Notes: generated from the sequence alone by a model not told the origin. A stretch of DNA of 64,000 bases from JADJEK01 sp052034255 (GCA_052034255.1 JBPOIU010000036.1:13585-77584), one strand, 5' to 3'. Positions 25,741 through 37,001 are shown, numbered from the stretch's first letter. Program-made: numbers and translations.

Positions 25741-27605
25741 GCTTCGCGACACCGCTTTGGCTGCTGCTGGTGGTGGTGGCGCTCGGGCTATGCGCCGGCC
25801 TCTACGCGTGGCGCATGCGGCGCGCGGCCGCGGTCGCGGCGTTCACCGCGCGGGCCGGGCGCGACGTCGCATGGCTGCGGCGCTCCGTTGCGCTGCTCTG
25901 CGCTGCCGCGTGCTTCGCCGTCGCGGCGGCGGGACCGCAATGGGGTCGAGGCTTCGTGCAGACGCCGGCGCGTGGGCTCGACGTCGTCGCGGTGCTGGAC
26001 GCTTCGCGATCGATGCGGGCGCGCGACGTGGGTCCGAGTCGTCTGGAGCGGGCGTGGTCGGAACTCGACGCGTTGGCCGATGCGCGCGGACCTTGGCGTC
26101 TCGGCCTGGTGCGTTTCCGCGGGGACGCGGAGGTCGTGAGTCCGCTGACCGAGGATCATGCCAGCGTCGCGGCGCTCGCGCGGGAGACCGATCCGGAATC
26201 GGTTCCCGGGGCCGGCAGTGGACTCGCGCGCGGCGTGCGCGCGGCGTTGGACGTATTCGGGACCGAAGGCGCGCGTCGCCGCGTGGTGTTGGTGTTGAGC
26301 GACGGCGAGGCGCAGGAGGACGACGACCTCGCGAGTGTCACGGCGGCGGCGCGCGCGCGCGGCGTGGTCGTGCTCGGGGTCGTGATCGGGACCACCGCGG
26401 GAGCCACCGTGCCGTCGGACGATACGCCGGACGCGGCGCCGTTGCGGGACGCGCAAGGCGAAGTCGTCACATCGCGCGCGCGGCGCCAGGCGCTCGACGC
26501 GCTGGCGTCGGGGACGAACGGTCGCGTGGTCGAGCTCGCGGCCGACGCGTTCGCGATGCAGCGGCTGATCGACGACGAGCTGCGCTCGCGGATGCCGACG
26601 GCCGATGGCTTCGCGCGCGAATGGCGCTCGATCGATCGTTCGGCCGGGTTCGTCGCTCTCGGCTTGCTGCTCGCCACGCCGTGGTGGGCCGCGTTGGCGA
26701 GGATGGCCCTCGTACGCGGGGCGTTGCGTTGGATGCGCTCACGACGTTGGCGCCTTGGGCGTTCGTTCCCCGGGCGGCGCGGCCTGCGCGCGGCGGCCGG
26801 CATCGCGCTGCTGAGCTGCGTGCCGTGGCTGTTGTCCGCGACCGATCCCGACGAACTCGCGCGGCGTGCGGACGCCGCGTTCGCACGCAACGCTCCGGGG
26901 GACGCGGTAGAGCCATTGACCGCATTGGCGGAGCTGCGGCCCGACGACGTGCGCGTGGCGTTCGCCCTCGGCTTGGCGCAGTTGCGCTCCGGCGCCTGGC
27001 CCGCGGCGTGCGCGTCCTTCGAACGCGCTGCGCACTCGACGAATGCGGTGGAGCGTGCCGCGGCGCGGCACGGTCTCGCGCTGGCGCTCGCGAAGCAGGC
27101 TCGATTCGAAGAAGCGCGCGGGGGTGAGCGACTCGCCGTCGCGCAAGATCTGCTCGTCCACGCGCGGTCGGCGCTGGTGGCGGGGCTCGCCGACGGCGCC
27201 GACGACGCGATGCGTTCGAATCTCGACGTGGTGTCGTATTGGCTCGAGCGTGTGCGCGCGCAGCGCGAAGCCGCCGCGCCCTCGGGCGCGGGAAACGCTC
27301 CAGGGGCGACGAATCCGCCCGACACCGATTCGTCCGCGACCGCGAACGACGGTGCGGGCGGAACGCGCGGAGACGGCGCGGGAACACCGGCGGCGGGCAG
27401 CGGCGCCGCAGCCGGACGAGACGAAGCGTCGGCCGCCGCGCCAGGCGCCGTCGACGAGACGGGGTCGTCGCCGCGGTTGCCCGGCGGGATGTTCCGTGCC
27501 GAAGCCGAGTCGATCGCCGACGTCGTGCGCCGCTTCGAGCGCGAGCGCCGCGCATTCGACCGCGCGAGCGCGGCCGCGAACGCGCGCGGAGGGAACGACT
27601 GGTGA
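25737..27605 (+). CDS. BatB-BatC fusion: VWA domain plus TPR region
   Basis: 622 aa from GTG 25737 (GTGA overlap). Membrane helices at about 7-25 and 48-66, VWA domain with an intact metal site VAVLDASRSM (Asp88), VVLVLSDGEAQEDD, then membrane helices near 305-325 and 360. After these comes a TPR-like part (about 375-500: ADAAFARNAPGDAVEPL, AFALGLAQLRSGAWPAACAS) and a low-complexity Gly/Ala/Thr tail (about 510-590). In many bacteria BatB and the TPR protein BatC are separate genes; here they are one polypeptide. Confidence 0.88.
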   Translation: MSFATPLWLLLVVVALGLCAGLYAWRMRRAAAVAAFTARAGRDVAWLRRSVALLCAAACFAVAAAGPQWGRGFVQTPARGLDVVAVLDASRSMRARDVGPSRLERAWSELDALADARGPWRLGLVRFRGDAEVVSPLTEDHASVAALARETDPESVPGAGSGLARGVRAALDVFGTEGARRRVVLVLSDGEAQEDDDLASVTAAARARGVVVLGVVIGTTAGATVPSDDTPDAAPLRDAQGEVVTSRARRQALDALASGTNGRVVELAADAFAMQRLIDDELRSRMPTADGFAREWRSIDRSAGFVALGLLLATPWWAALARMALVRGALRWMRSRRWRLGRSFPGRRGLRAAAGIALLSCVPWLLSATDPDELARRADAAFARNAPGDAVEPLTALAELRPDDVRVAFALGLAQLRSGAWPAACASFERAAHSTNAVERAAARHGLALALAKQARFEEARGGERLAVAQDLLVHARSALVAGLADGADDAMRSNLDVVSYWLERVRAQREAAAPSGAGNAPGATNPPDTDSSATANDGAGGTRGDGAGTPAAGSGAAAGRDEASAAAPGAVDETGSSPRLPGGMFRAEAESIADVVRRFERERRAFDRASAAANARGGNDW

Positions 27606-29212
27606 TCGCGCTGTCGCTCGCCCTCCTCGCGTTCGCCGCGCCGCGTGACGAACCGACGCTGACCGCGACGTGGAACACGACGACGGTCGAGGTCGGGGAA
27701 CATGCAATGCTCGACGTCGTCGTCCGCGGCGAGTGCGCCGTCGACGCGGAGCTCCTCGCATTGCCCGAACTCGACGGCGCGACGTTGTCCGTGGCGAGCG
27801 GGCCGGACTACGCGAGCGACGGCGCCTATCGCTGTTCGTGGCGCATCGACGCCCTTGCGCGACGTGCGGGAGCCTTGGATTTCACGCTGCGCGTGCAGTG
27901 CCAGAGCGCCGAAGTCCGCAGCGTCGTCGCGCCGACGCTGACGATCCGTGGTGGCGCGGTGATCGAGCCGGAGCCGCGGTTCACGCTGACGCCGTCGTCG
28001 CCGCGCGTGTACGCGGGCGAGCCGTTCGCGATCGACGTCGAAGTCCGCTTGAGCCTGCGTGCGTTCGCGAACGGCTACACGCTCGTGCTGCCGTGGTTCA
28101 AGGACGTGCTGCGCATCGATGCCGCGGCGGTCGGCGATCCGGTCACGTTCGCGATCGACGGGGAACCCGAGCCGATGCGCCTGTCGCGTACGGATGCCGG
28201 CGACGCATTGATCGCGCGCACCACGTTGCATGTCGCCGCGCCGCAGGCGGGTCGATTGACATGGGCGGGGTCGCGCTTGCGACCGCTCGCGCACGGCGGG
28301 TCGCGACCCGCGGGCGCCGCGCCGCGTGATGTCCCGGTTGCCGCCGGCGAAGTCGATGTCGTACCCCTGCCCGCGGAGGGGCGCCCCGCGGGGCACGTCG
28401 ACGCGATCGGCGTGTGGAGCGTGCGCAGTTCCGCGGAGCGCGTCGACGTCGCGGTGGGCGAACCGATTCGGGTCGAAGTGGTGATCGAGGCGCAGGGCGG
28501 TGACTCCGGCAATCTGCGCTTCGCGACGCTTCCCGACGCGTGGGCGATCGACGGCTGCGTCGCAACGCTGCGCGAGGATCGGCGCGACGCGCACGCGCGG
28601 ACGCGCGTCTTCGAGGTTCGCGCGACGCGCGCGGATGCCCAGCAGATCGCGAGCTACGAGATCGCGACGTTCGATCCGCGGACCCGGCGGTACGTCAGCG
28701 GTCGCTCGGAACCCATTCCGCTGCGCGTCCGCGAAGGCGGCGCCGCGGTTCCCGAACAACCGCGGTCCACGCGCTCGCGGCTGGCGCTGTTCGCGGTGCT
28801 CGGCGCCGGCTGCGGTCTGCTCGCCGCCTGGGCGTCGGTCGCGGTCCTGCGCGCGCGGGCGCGGCGTCGGGCAAGGCGTGACCCGCGTCGCGTGTTCCAA
28901 CACATCTGCGCGGAGCATGGGGTGGGTGAGCCGCTGCGTGCATCACGGGCTCTTTGCCACGCGATCGCCGTGCTGTGGCGCATCGACGTCGGCGCGCTCG
29001 GCGGCGGCGGCGCGCGCGAGTTTCTCCACGCGGCGGGCGTCGGTTCCGCACTCACCGAGCGTGTGGCGCAATTGATCGACGCCGATGAAGCCGCCGCATT
29101 CGCGGGCGGTCGCGCGCAGGCGTCGTCCGAAAACGATCAACGCCTCGACGAGGCGAAGGCCCTCGTCGAGGCGTTGATCGTCGAGCGCGCCGCCTTCGAC
29201 TCACGCCGATGA
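27602..29212 (+). CDS. BatD-like protein (oxygen tolerance family)
   Basis: 536 aa from GTG 27602 overlapping the previous stop. N-terminal signal sequence (IALSLALLAFAAP), then tandem beta-sandwich domains (about 20-360; TATWNTTTVEVGEHAMLDV, FTLTPSSPRVYAGEPFAIDV), a membrane helix near 392-415 (LALFAVLGAGCGLLAAW) and a helical cytoplasmic tail. This is the BatD architecture and ends the operon. A copy of repeat module C and a long hairpin lie between it and convergent rho. Confidence 0.88.
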   Translation: MIALSLALLAFAAPRDEPTLTATWNTTTVEVGEHAMLDVVVRGECAVDAELLALPELDGATLSVASGPDYASDGAYRCSWRIDALARRAGALDFTLRVQCQSAEVRSVVAPTLTIRGGAVIEPEPRFTLTPSSPRVYAGEPFAIDVEVRLSLRAFANGYTLVLPWFKDVLRIDAAAVGDPVTFAIDGEPEPMRLSRTDAGDALIARTTLHVAAPQAGRLTWAGSRLRPLAHGGSRPAGAAPRDVPVAAGEVDVVPLPAEGRPAGHVDAIGVWSVRSSAERVDVAVGEPIRVEVVIEAQGGDSGNLRFATLPDAWAIDGCVATLREDRRDAHARTRVFEVRATRADAQQIASYEIATFDPRTRRYVSGRSEPIPLRVREGGAAVPEQPRSTRSRLALFAVLGAGCGLLAAWASVAVLRARARRRARRDPRRVFQHICAEHGVGEPLRASRALCHAIAVLWRIDVGALGGGGAREFLHAAGVGSALTERVAQLIDADEAAAFAGGRAQASSENDQRLDEAKALVEALIVERAAFDSRR

Positions 29213-29217
29213 CCGGC

Positions 29218-29244
29218 GCGGCGCCCCGGTCGCGAAGCGACCGA
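29218..29244. repeat. Dispersed repeat module C, copy 1
   Basis: Core CCCCGGTCGCGAAGCGACC with a 6-bp stem GGTCGC/GCGACC around GAA. It matches the complement of 35441-35467 at 26 of 27 positions, and its core matches 51621-51639. The similarity to the 35-kb copy continues for about 35 nt with lower identity. Confidence 0.7.
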
Positions 29245-29328
29245 GTTCAGGGCCGCTGAATCCACGAGTGTTCGGCGGGACGTTTCGCCGCTCGCGGCGG
29301 CCGTGTCCATCAGGTTCACGGCCACCTC

Positions 29329-29363
29329 GCGGAGCGTTCCCTCGTCGCGAGGGAGCGCTCCGC
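29329..29363. terminator. Long hairpin between convergent batD-like and rho genes
   Basis: Arms GCGGAGCG-T-TCCCTCG (29329-29344) and CGAGGGA-G-CGCTCCGC (29348-29363): 15 paired bases with one T-G position. No T run on either side. Its place between two convergent genes suggests a bidirectional transcript end. Confidence 0.6.
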
Positions 29364-29381
29364 AGCGAAACGCGCGCTTCG

Positions 29382-31949
<2,568 letters not shown>

Positions 31950-32084
31950 GAACGGTGATTCTCCGTGGACTTCGGGGGGGCCCGCGAGGCACCAGTGGGG
32001 CACCCTCGAATAGGGGCACCAGGGAGCAGGCGGGCGGCGAGGGCTCGATCGGTGGCTGGCGCGGGTGCGGCGCGTGAGCGGGGC

Positions 32085-32717
32085 TCACACGTGCTCGTTC
32101 AGGATCTTTTGGAGGAGTTCCCGGGTTCGTGCGCGAAGCGGCTCGATCGAGCCAAGGTTCTGGATCATAGAGTCGGCCCGGGCCTTTTTCTGCCCCGTGC
32201 TTTGCTGGTTTTTTTCCCGGCGGTCCAGTTCGTCGGCCGTCCAACCGCGATCCTTCATCGCGCGTTCGCGGCGCAGCGCTTCGGGTGTGTCGACGAAAAC
32301 GACGGTGTCGCAGAGCGCATCGAGCCCGGTTTCGAACAGCAACGGCACGTCGAGAACGACGGCCGTGCGACGGCCCGCGGTCGCCAACGCGCTGAGTCGG
32401 CTTTCCAGCGTTGCGGCGACGCGCGGATGGATCAGTGCTTCCAGGTCGCGGCGGGCAGCGGGGTCGTCGAAAACGACCGCCGCCAGCGCTTTGCGGTCGA
32501 TCGAGCCGCCTGCGTCCAGAACTCGTGAACCGAACCGATTCACGATCGCGGCAAGGATCGGCGGCTCCGACAGCGTTGCGCGCGCGATCGCGTCGGCATC
32601 CAGCACGATCGCGCCGTGCTCGGCGAACAGGCGCGCGACGGTGCTCTTTCCGCTGGCGATGCCGCCGACGAGTCCGATCGTGACGAGGGGCGGTCGGCGG
32701 AGTGGTTTCGAGGTCAC
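32085..32717 (-). CDS. coaE: Dephospho-CoA kinase
   Basis: 210 aa from a GTG at 32717. Walker A GLVGGIASGKSTVARLF (residues 15-31), DADAIAR, the CoaE helix LIHPRVAATLESRL, VLDVPLLFETGLDALCD and the lid DRREKNQQSTGQKKARAD; length and motifs are standard. It phosphorylates dephospho-CoA at the 3' hydroxyl, the last step of CoA synthesis. It lies 135 nt upstream of rho on the same strand and may be cotranscribed with it. Confidence 0.95.
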   Translation of the reverse strand: MTSKPLRRPPLVTIGLVGGIASGKSTVARLFAEHGAIVLDADAIARATLSEPPILAAIVNRFGSRVLDAGGSIDRKALAAVVFDDPAARRDLEALIHPRVAATLESRLSALATAGRRTAVVLDVPLLFETGLDALCDTVVFVDTPEALRRERAMKDRGWTADELDRREKNQQSTGQKKARADSMIQNLGSIEPLRARTRELLQKILNEHV

Positions 32718-33135
32718 GAGTTCCCGACGGGGGAAGGCCGTGGAGGCCGGTTTGGCGGGCCGGAACGGAGGACGTGGGGGCAGATCACCGTGCGCGCACG
32801 GGTCGGTCAAGACCGGGCGGCGCCCCGATGGGGGCTTCGCGTGGTCAGGGGACCCTCTGGCGCGCGCGGCGCGCGGTTTCGCGATCCTCGGCTCGGAGCT
32901 CGAACCAATCGACGATCGGCGCGACCGCGACGTGAGCCGCGGCGCGATCGCCGCGGCGGGTCCCTGGGCACAGCCCCGCAGATGTCTGCTCGTCGTCGAC
33001 AAGGGGCGTTGCCAGAGGCGGTTCCGTCCCTATAGTGCTCCGGTTTTCCGCGCCGCACCGGATTCTGCACGGACGTGTACGGATCTCGAGGAGCGGTGTT
33101 CTCTCTAACGACGATCTCCCCTCGGAGGATTGCGG
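32718..33135. other. 418-nt divergent intergenic region between coaE and the BRCT protein gene
   Basis: No gene with coding character. It contains the promoter at 33009-33036 for the plus-strand gene and about 90 nt of leader. The remaining 290 nt next to coaE are very GC-rich with several short inverted repeats; no recognised RNA family. Confidence 0.55.
33009..33036 (+). promoter_or_regulatory. Sigma-70-type promoter of the BRCT protein gene
   Basis: TTGCCA (33009-33014), 16-nt spacer, TATAGT (33031-33036). Expected start of RNA near 33043, about 93 nt before the ATG. Confidence 0.6.
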
Positions 33136-34365
33136 ATGAGCGTGCGTGAACGAGGTGCCACCGTCGGCATGATGTGGGTCATCGTCCTCATCGTGCTGTT
33201 GCTGGCCGCGGGCGGCTGGATCTATTCACGCGAGACCGAGTTCCAGACGGTCTTGAACCAGAAGAGCGCGGCAGAGCGCCTCGTCGCTGAACGCGACGCC
33301 GAACTGCTCACCGCCGTGGAAGCGATGCAGAAGGTGTCGAACCTCGTCGGCTACAAGGCCGATCCCACGGCGAACTCGAGCAACGACCTGATCGCGAACA
33401 AGATCGCCGACCTGAAGGGTCGCTACCCGAACGACTTCGGCGCCGACGACAAGACGCTCGGCGACGTCGTCGAGCGCTTGGTCGTCATGTACGACAAGCA
33501 GGTGACGGCCACGCGCGATGCCGCGAACCAGTTCCAGTCGGAGCTGACGGCGCGCGGCGCGTCGGACGAGGCGAAGTCCTCCTCCGAGCAGACGCTGCAA
33601 GGCCAGATCGCGCAGCTGAACACGGACCTGCGCGACGAGCGCGACCGCTCGACGAACCAGAAGAGCCAGGACGACGGCCGCATCACGGCGCTGCAAGGTC
33701 AGCTCGACGAGTCGAATGCGCAGAAGCGCACGATCGAGTCCGACTTCGCGGCCGAGAAGGCGAAGATCCAGAAGGAAAAGGACCAGTCGGACGGCCGCGT
33801 CGCCGAGTTGTCGAACAAGATCAAGATCGCCGGCTTCGACGAAACGGCGTTCGACGCGGACGGCACGGTCGTCAGCGTCGGTAAGGCCACGGGCACGGTG
33901 TTCCTCGACATCGGCTCGAAGGATCTGCTGCGCCGCGGCGTGAAGTTCGACGTGTTCCGTCACGGCAAGGGCGGCACGTTGATCCCGAAGGGTTCGATCG
34001 AAGTCCGCGAAGTCCACGCGGAGTCGTCGGTCTGCGCGGTCGTCGGTGAGCTCAATCAGCTCGATCCGATCGCGCCCGGCGACGTCGTCGCGAATCCGCT
34101 GTTCAGCAAGACGCGCGAGAAGGTGTTCGTGCTGCTCGGCAACTTCCCGGTCTACGGCAAGAACTTCCTCGAGAAGCGCATCAAGGACCTGGGTGCCGAA
34201 GTCGACTCGACGGTGACCAGCCGCACGGATTTCGTCGTCCTCGGCGAGAAGATGCCGGAAGAGGACGCGCTGGAAGTCACGGACACGCCCGAGTTCAAGA
34301 ATGCGCAGAAGCTCGGCTGCCAGGTGCTGCGCATGAGCGACATCGAGCGCTTCATCAAGCCCTGA
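33136..34365 (+). CDS. Membrane-anchored coiled-coil protein with C-terminal BRCT domain
   Basis: 409 aa. ATG 33136 has GGAGGA at 33124-33129. One N-terminal membrane helix (about 12-28, MMWVIVLIVLLLAAGGW) is followed by a long coiled coil (about 33-230, many Gln/Asp/Lys heptads), a small beta domain (about 235-325: GTVVSVGKATGTVFLDIGS, LLRRGVKFDVFRHGKGG) and a BRCT domain (about 328-407): VFVLLGNFPV, LEKRIKDLGAEVDSTV, TDFVVLGEK, NAQKLGCQVLRMSDIERFI. The last part matches the DNA ligase LigA BRCT pattern closely. BRCT domains bind DNA ends or proteins in the cytoplasm, so the topology (helix, then most of the protein outside or inside) is a question. Function unknown; own promoter and a terminator downstream. 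Confidence 0.8.
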   Translation: MSVRERGATVGMMWVIVLIVLLLAAGGWIYSRETEFQTVLNQKSAAERLVAERDAELLTAVEAMQKVSNLVGYKADPTANSSNDLIANKIADLKGRYPNDFGADDKTLGDVVERLVVMYDKQVTATRDAANQFQSELTARGASDEAKSSSEQTLQGQIAQLNTDLRDERDRSTNQKSQDDGRITALQGQLDESNAQKRTIESDFAAEKAKIQKEKDQSDGRVAELSNKIKIAGFDETAFDADGTVVSVGKATGTVFLDIGSKDLLRRGVKFDVFRHGKGGTLIPKGSIEVREVHAESSVCAVVGELNQLDPIAPGDVVANPLFSKTREKVFVLLGNFPVYGKNFLEKRIKDLGAEVDSTVTSRTDFVVLGEKMPEEDALEVTDTPEFKNAQKLGCQVLRMSDIERFIKP

Positions 34366-34385
34366 TCCTTCGCTCCGCCACGCGG

Positions 34386-34430
34386 AACGAACAAGCGGCC
34401 CGGAGCCCATGGTTCCGGGCCGCGTTCGTT
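34386..34430 (+). terminator. Long hairpin terminator before tatC
   Basis: Arms AACGAAC (34386-34392) with GTTCGTT (34424-34430) and GCGGCCCGGA (34395-34404) with TCCGGGCCGC (34414-34423), total 17 bp with a 2-nt bulge and a 9-nt loop. Ends the BRCT gene transcript; tatC starts 28 nt later. Confidence 0.75.
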
Positions 34431-34458
34431 TGCAGGCGGGTTTGGTAGACAAGAGCCC

Positions 34459-35307
34459 ATGGCGGATCCGAAGCCCAAAGCGAGGCCGCAGCGCGCGGGT
34501 GCCGAGCCGGGTGAAGACGGCCTCGGTCGTTCCATGACGATCGGCGAGCACCTCGAGGAGCTGCGCGTGTGCGTGCGCAACTCGGTGATCGCCTTCGTCG
34601 GCGCGTTGGCGCTGTGCCTGATCTTTCAGGATTGGTTGACCGAGCACGTCGCGATCTGGCCGTACCAGCACGCGCGCGAGCTGCTCGCGGAGCAGGGCCG
34701 CGATCCCGGACCCTTGCAGGCGATCGAGGTCACCGAGAAGTTCTTCTTCTACTTCCGGGTCGCGATGTACGCGGCGTTCGTGTTGTCGGCGCCGTTCATC
34801 CTTGCGCAGGTCTGGCGCTTCGTCGGCGCCGGGCTCTATCCGAAAGAGCGTCGCGCGGTGATGCGCGTGCTGCCGGTTTCGATCGTGCTGTTCATGCTCG
34901 GGGTCGTCTTCGGCTTCGTGATCGTCGTGCCGACTGCGCTCGCGTTCTTGCTCGACTACGGCGACCCGACGATGTTCGCGTCCGGCCTGCGCGCCGACGC
35001 CTACAACGGGTTCTTCCTCTTCATGTGCCTGATCCTCGGCGCGGTGTTCGAGTTGCCGTTGCTGCAGGCCGTGCTCGCGAAGTTCGACTTGGTCAGTCCG
35101 CGCATGATGGCGTCGAAGCGGCGCGCGTTCATCGTCGGCGCCAGCGTCGCCGCGGCCGTACTCACGCCAACCGGTGACGCGATCACGATGTCGCTGGTCG
35201 CGGCGCCGATCGTCGTGCTCTACGAGATCGGCATCCTGGTCGCGAAGCGCGTCGCGCCGAAACCAGAAACAACGGTCACCGCGTCCGAGGGACGTGACGC
35301 GACCTGA
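34459..35307 (+). CDS. tatC: Sec-independent protein translocase subunit TatC
   Basis: 282 aa. Six membrane helices with the family landmarks: HLEELR before helix 1, the first periplasmic loop ending in TEKFFFYFRVAMYAA, APFILAQVWRFVGAGLYPKERR in the cytoplasmic loop, and FELPLLQAV in helix 4. TatC binds twin-arginine signal peptides in the inner membrane. No tatA or tatB gene lies next to it. At least one product in the window (the Skp-like protein) has a twin-arginine-like signal. The stop codon is the first part of repeat module A. Confidence 0.95.
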   Translation: MADPKPKARPQRAGAEPGEDGLGRSMTIGEHLEELRVCVRNSVIAFVGALALCLIFQDWLTEHVAIWPYQHARELLAEQGRDPGPLQAIEVTEKFFFYFRVAMYAAFVLSAPFILAQVWRFVGAGLYPKERRAVMRVLPVSIVLFMLGVVFGFVIVVPTALAFLLDYGDPTMFASGLRADAYNGFFLFMCLILGAVFELPLLQAVLAKFDLVSPRMMASKRRAFIVGASVAAAVLTPTGDAITMSLVAAPIVVLYEIGILVAKRVAPKPETTVTASEGRDAT

Positions 35308-35363
35308 TCGACTACGTCCGAGAATCGTCGCGAACAGCGACGACTCTTCCACTAGGTGCGCTC
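35306..35363. repeat. Dispersed repeat module A, deleted copy after tatC
   Basis: GATCGACTACGTCCG (35306-35320) overlaps the tatC stop, followed by GAATCGTCGC and GCGACGACTC as inner stem. Relative to the 18.9-kb copy about 18 bp of the second outer arm is missing, after which ACTAGGTG aligns with ACCAGGTG. Confidence 0.7.
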
Positions 35364-35440
35364 GCCGACGGCAGTCGCCGAATTCACGGGTGAACGGCGT
35401 TGAATGACGCGAACGACCTGTGAATCCGGCGGTCAAGAAG

Positions 35441-35467
35441 TCGGTCGCTTCGCGACCGGGGTGCCGC
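35441..35467. repeat. Dispersed repeat module C, copy 2 (inverted)
   Basis: Complement of the copy at 29218-29244 with one mismatch; 6-bp stem GGTCGC/GCGACC around TTC. Confidence 0.7.
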
Positions 35468-35506
35468 CTCGGACACCTTGTGGGTTCGGCTGCGAATCAA
35501 CTCCTC

Positions 35507-35550
35507 GACGCGAGGGATTGATTCACGGCCTGTGAGAGGCCGGGCTTGGA
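35507..35550. repeat. Dispersed repeat module B, copy 1
   Basis: GACGCGAGGGATTGATTCAC then GGCCTGTGAGAGGCC. It matches 39436-39480 at most positions (GATGCGAGGGGTTGATTCAC, then AACCTGTGAGATGCC). Contains the small palindrome GGCC..GGCC. Confidence 0.65.
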
Positions 35551-35604
35551 TTCGCTCGAAGTCGTCGAGCGGAACCCGGCGGCGCCCGTCGAAGGAGGAA
35601 ACGC

Positions 35605-36876
35605 ATGCGCATCGCGGCGATCGTGTCCGTCGGTGAGGAGATCCTCGCGGGCGACATCGTCGACACCAACGCGGCCGAGATCGCGAAAGAGCTGCGCGGA
35701 CTGGGCTGGACGTTGCGATCGATCCGGACCGTCGGTGACGATGTTCCGGTCATCGCGAACGCACTACGCGACGCCGCGACGGGCAGCGAAGTGGTGATCG
35801 TCACGGGTGGCCTCGGTCCGACGCGGGACGATCTCACCCGCGAAGGTCTGGCCGAAGCGACCGGGGACGTGCTGGTCGAAGACGAGCACGCATGGCAGGC
35901 GATCCAGGACTACTTCGCGCGCATCGGCCGCGTGATGAACCCGACGAATCGCGTCCAGGCCCAGCGTCCGAGCCGAGCTCGGATCGTGCCGAACCCCTTG
36001 GGCACCGCGCCCGGACTCGATGCGAGGCTCGGGCCGGCGCGCGTGTTCGTGCTGCCCGGTGTGCCGATGGAGATGCGCGCGATGTTGCGGGAAACCGTGC
36101 TGCCCGCGTTGATCGCGGATCGCGGCGGCGCGGAACCGTTGGCGCGTGCCCGAGTCCATGCCCACGGCGTGCCGGAATCGACTGCGGGCCAGTGGATCGC
36201 CGAGTGGATGGGCGCGGGGAAGGACCCATTCGTGGGCATCACGGTGTCCGGCGGCATCCTGACGGTGTCGGTCACCGCGCGCTCGCCGACCGTGGCGGCG
36301 CGTGAGCGCGTGACGACGATCGCCGACGACGTGTGGCGACGATTCGGCCCCCATGCCTTCGGCCGAGACGGAGTGACGATCGAGGAAGCGCTGCTCGACG
36401 TTCTGCGCGCGCGGGGCGCTCGGCTCGCGATCGCGGAATCTTGCACCGGCGGGCTGGCGGCCCGGCTGATCACCCGCGTTCCGGGTGCTTCGGACGTCTT
36501 CGTCCAGGGCGTCATCGCCTACGCCAATGCGGCAAAGGTACGTCTGCTCGGCGTGGCGCAACAGGCGTTGCGTGATCACGGTGCGGTCAGTGGCGTCGTG
36601 GCCCGGCAGATGGCGTCCGGCGTCGCGGCGTCGGCCGGAGTCGAATGCGGCATCGGAACGACCGGCGTCGCGGGTCCGGGGGGCGGCACTCCGACCAAGC
36701 CGGTGGGGAGAGTCGAATTCGGTGTCCACTGGCGCGGAGAGACGTGGGAGCGCTCCGCGACGTTCATCGGTGACCGTGAAAGCGTCCAATTGCGCGGAGC
36801 TCGATGCGCGCTCGATCTCGCGCGTCGGGCCGTGCTCGGAACTCTGGGGGACGACCAGGATCGCGCCAGAGCCTGA
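35605..36876 (+). CDS. cinA: CinA family protein (competence/damage-inducible; NMN amidohydrolase)
   Basis: 423 aa from an ATG with a strong ribosome site GAAGGAGGAAA. The N-terminal MoCF-like domain (VSVGEEILAGDIVDTNAAEIA, VTGGLGPTRDDLTREGLA, FVLPGVPMEM) and the C-terminal CinA domain (IAESCTGGLAARLITRVPGAS, GTTGVAGPGGGTPTKPVG) are both complete. CinA proteins remove the amide of NMN or act as ADP-ribose pyrophosphatase in NAD recycling. A nested hairpin follows the gene. Confidence 0.94.
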   Translation: MRIAAIVSVGEEILAGDIVDTNAAEIAKELRGLGWTLRSIRTVGDDVPVIANALRDAATGSEVVIVTGGLGPTRDDLTREGLAEATGDVLVEDEHAWQAIQDYFARIGRVMNPTNRVQAQRPSRARIVPNPLGTAPGLDARLGPARVFVLPGVPMEMRAMLRETVLPALIADRGGAEPLARARVHAHGVPESTAGQWIAEWMGAGKDPFVGITVSGGILTVSVTARSPTVAARERVTTIADDVWRRFGPHAFGRDGVTIEEALLDVLRARGARLAIAESCTGGLAARLITRVPGASDVFVQGVIAYANAAKVRLLGVAQQALRDHGAVSGVVARQMASGVAASAGVECGIGTTGVAGPGGGTPTKPVGRVEFGVHWRGETWERSATFIGDRESVQLRGARCALDLARRAVLGTLGDDQDRARA

Positions 36877-36890
36877 TGGATCGTCGGAGT

Positions 36891-36961
36891 GGTCTTCGAC
36901 GGCGTCGAGTGACCTGTGGCCACGTGAGCACTCGACCCCGGTGCCGGCCCCCTCGAAGACC
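36891..36961 (+). terminator. Nested inverted repeats after cinA
   Basis: Outer arms GGTCTTCGA (36891-36899) and TCGAAGACC (36953-36961) enclose an inner stem GTCGAGTG (36904-36911) / CACTCGAC (36929-36936). Lies 15 nt after the cinA stop and before the tRNA promoter. No T run. Confidence 0.55.
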
Positions 36962-37001
36962 GGTTCGTGACGACTTCTTCGTCCATGCGCCCACACCGGC
37001 T

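Noticed and set aside
26156..28918. 920-codon open frame antisense to the BatB/C and BatD genes
   Set aside because: Arg/Ser/Pro-rich translation typical of the antisense of GC-rich genes; the sense genes have clear motifs and coupled starts.
36891..36961. Riboswitch or T-box leader before tRNA-Gln
   Set aside because: Structure sits upstream of a tRNA gene, not an mRNA, and directly after cinA; it fits a transcript end better.
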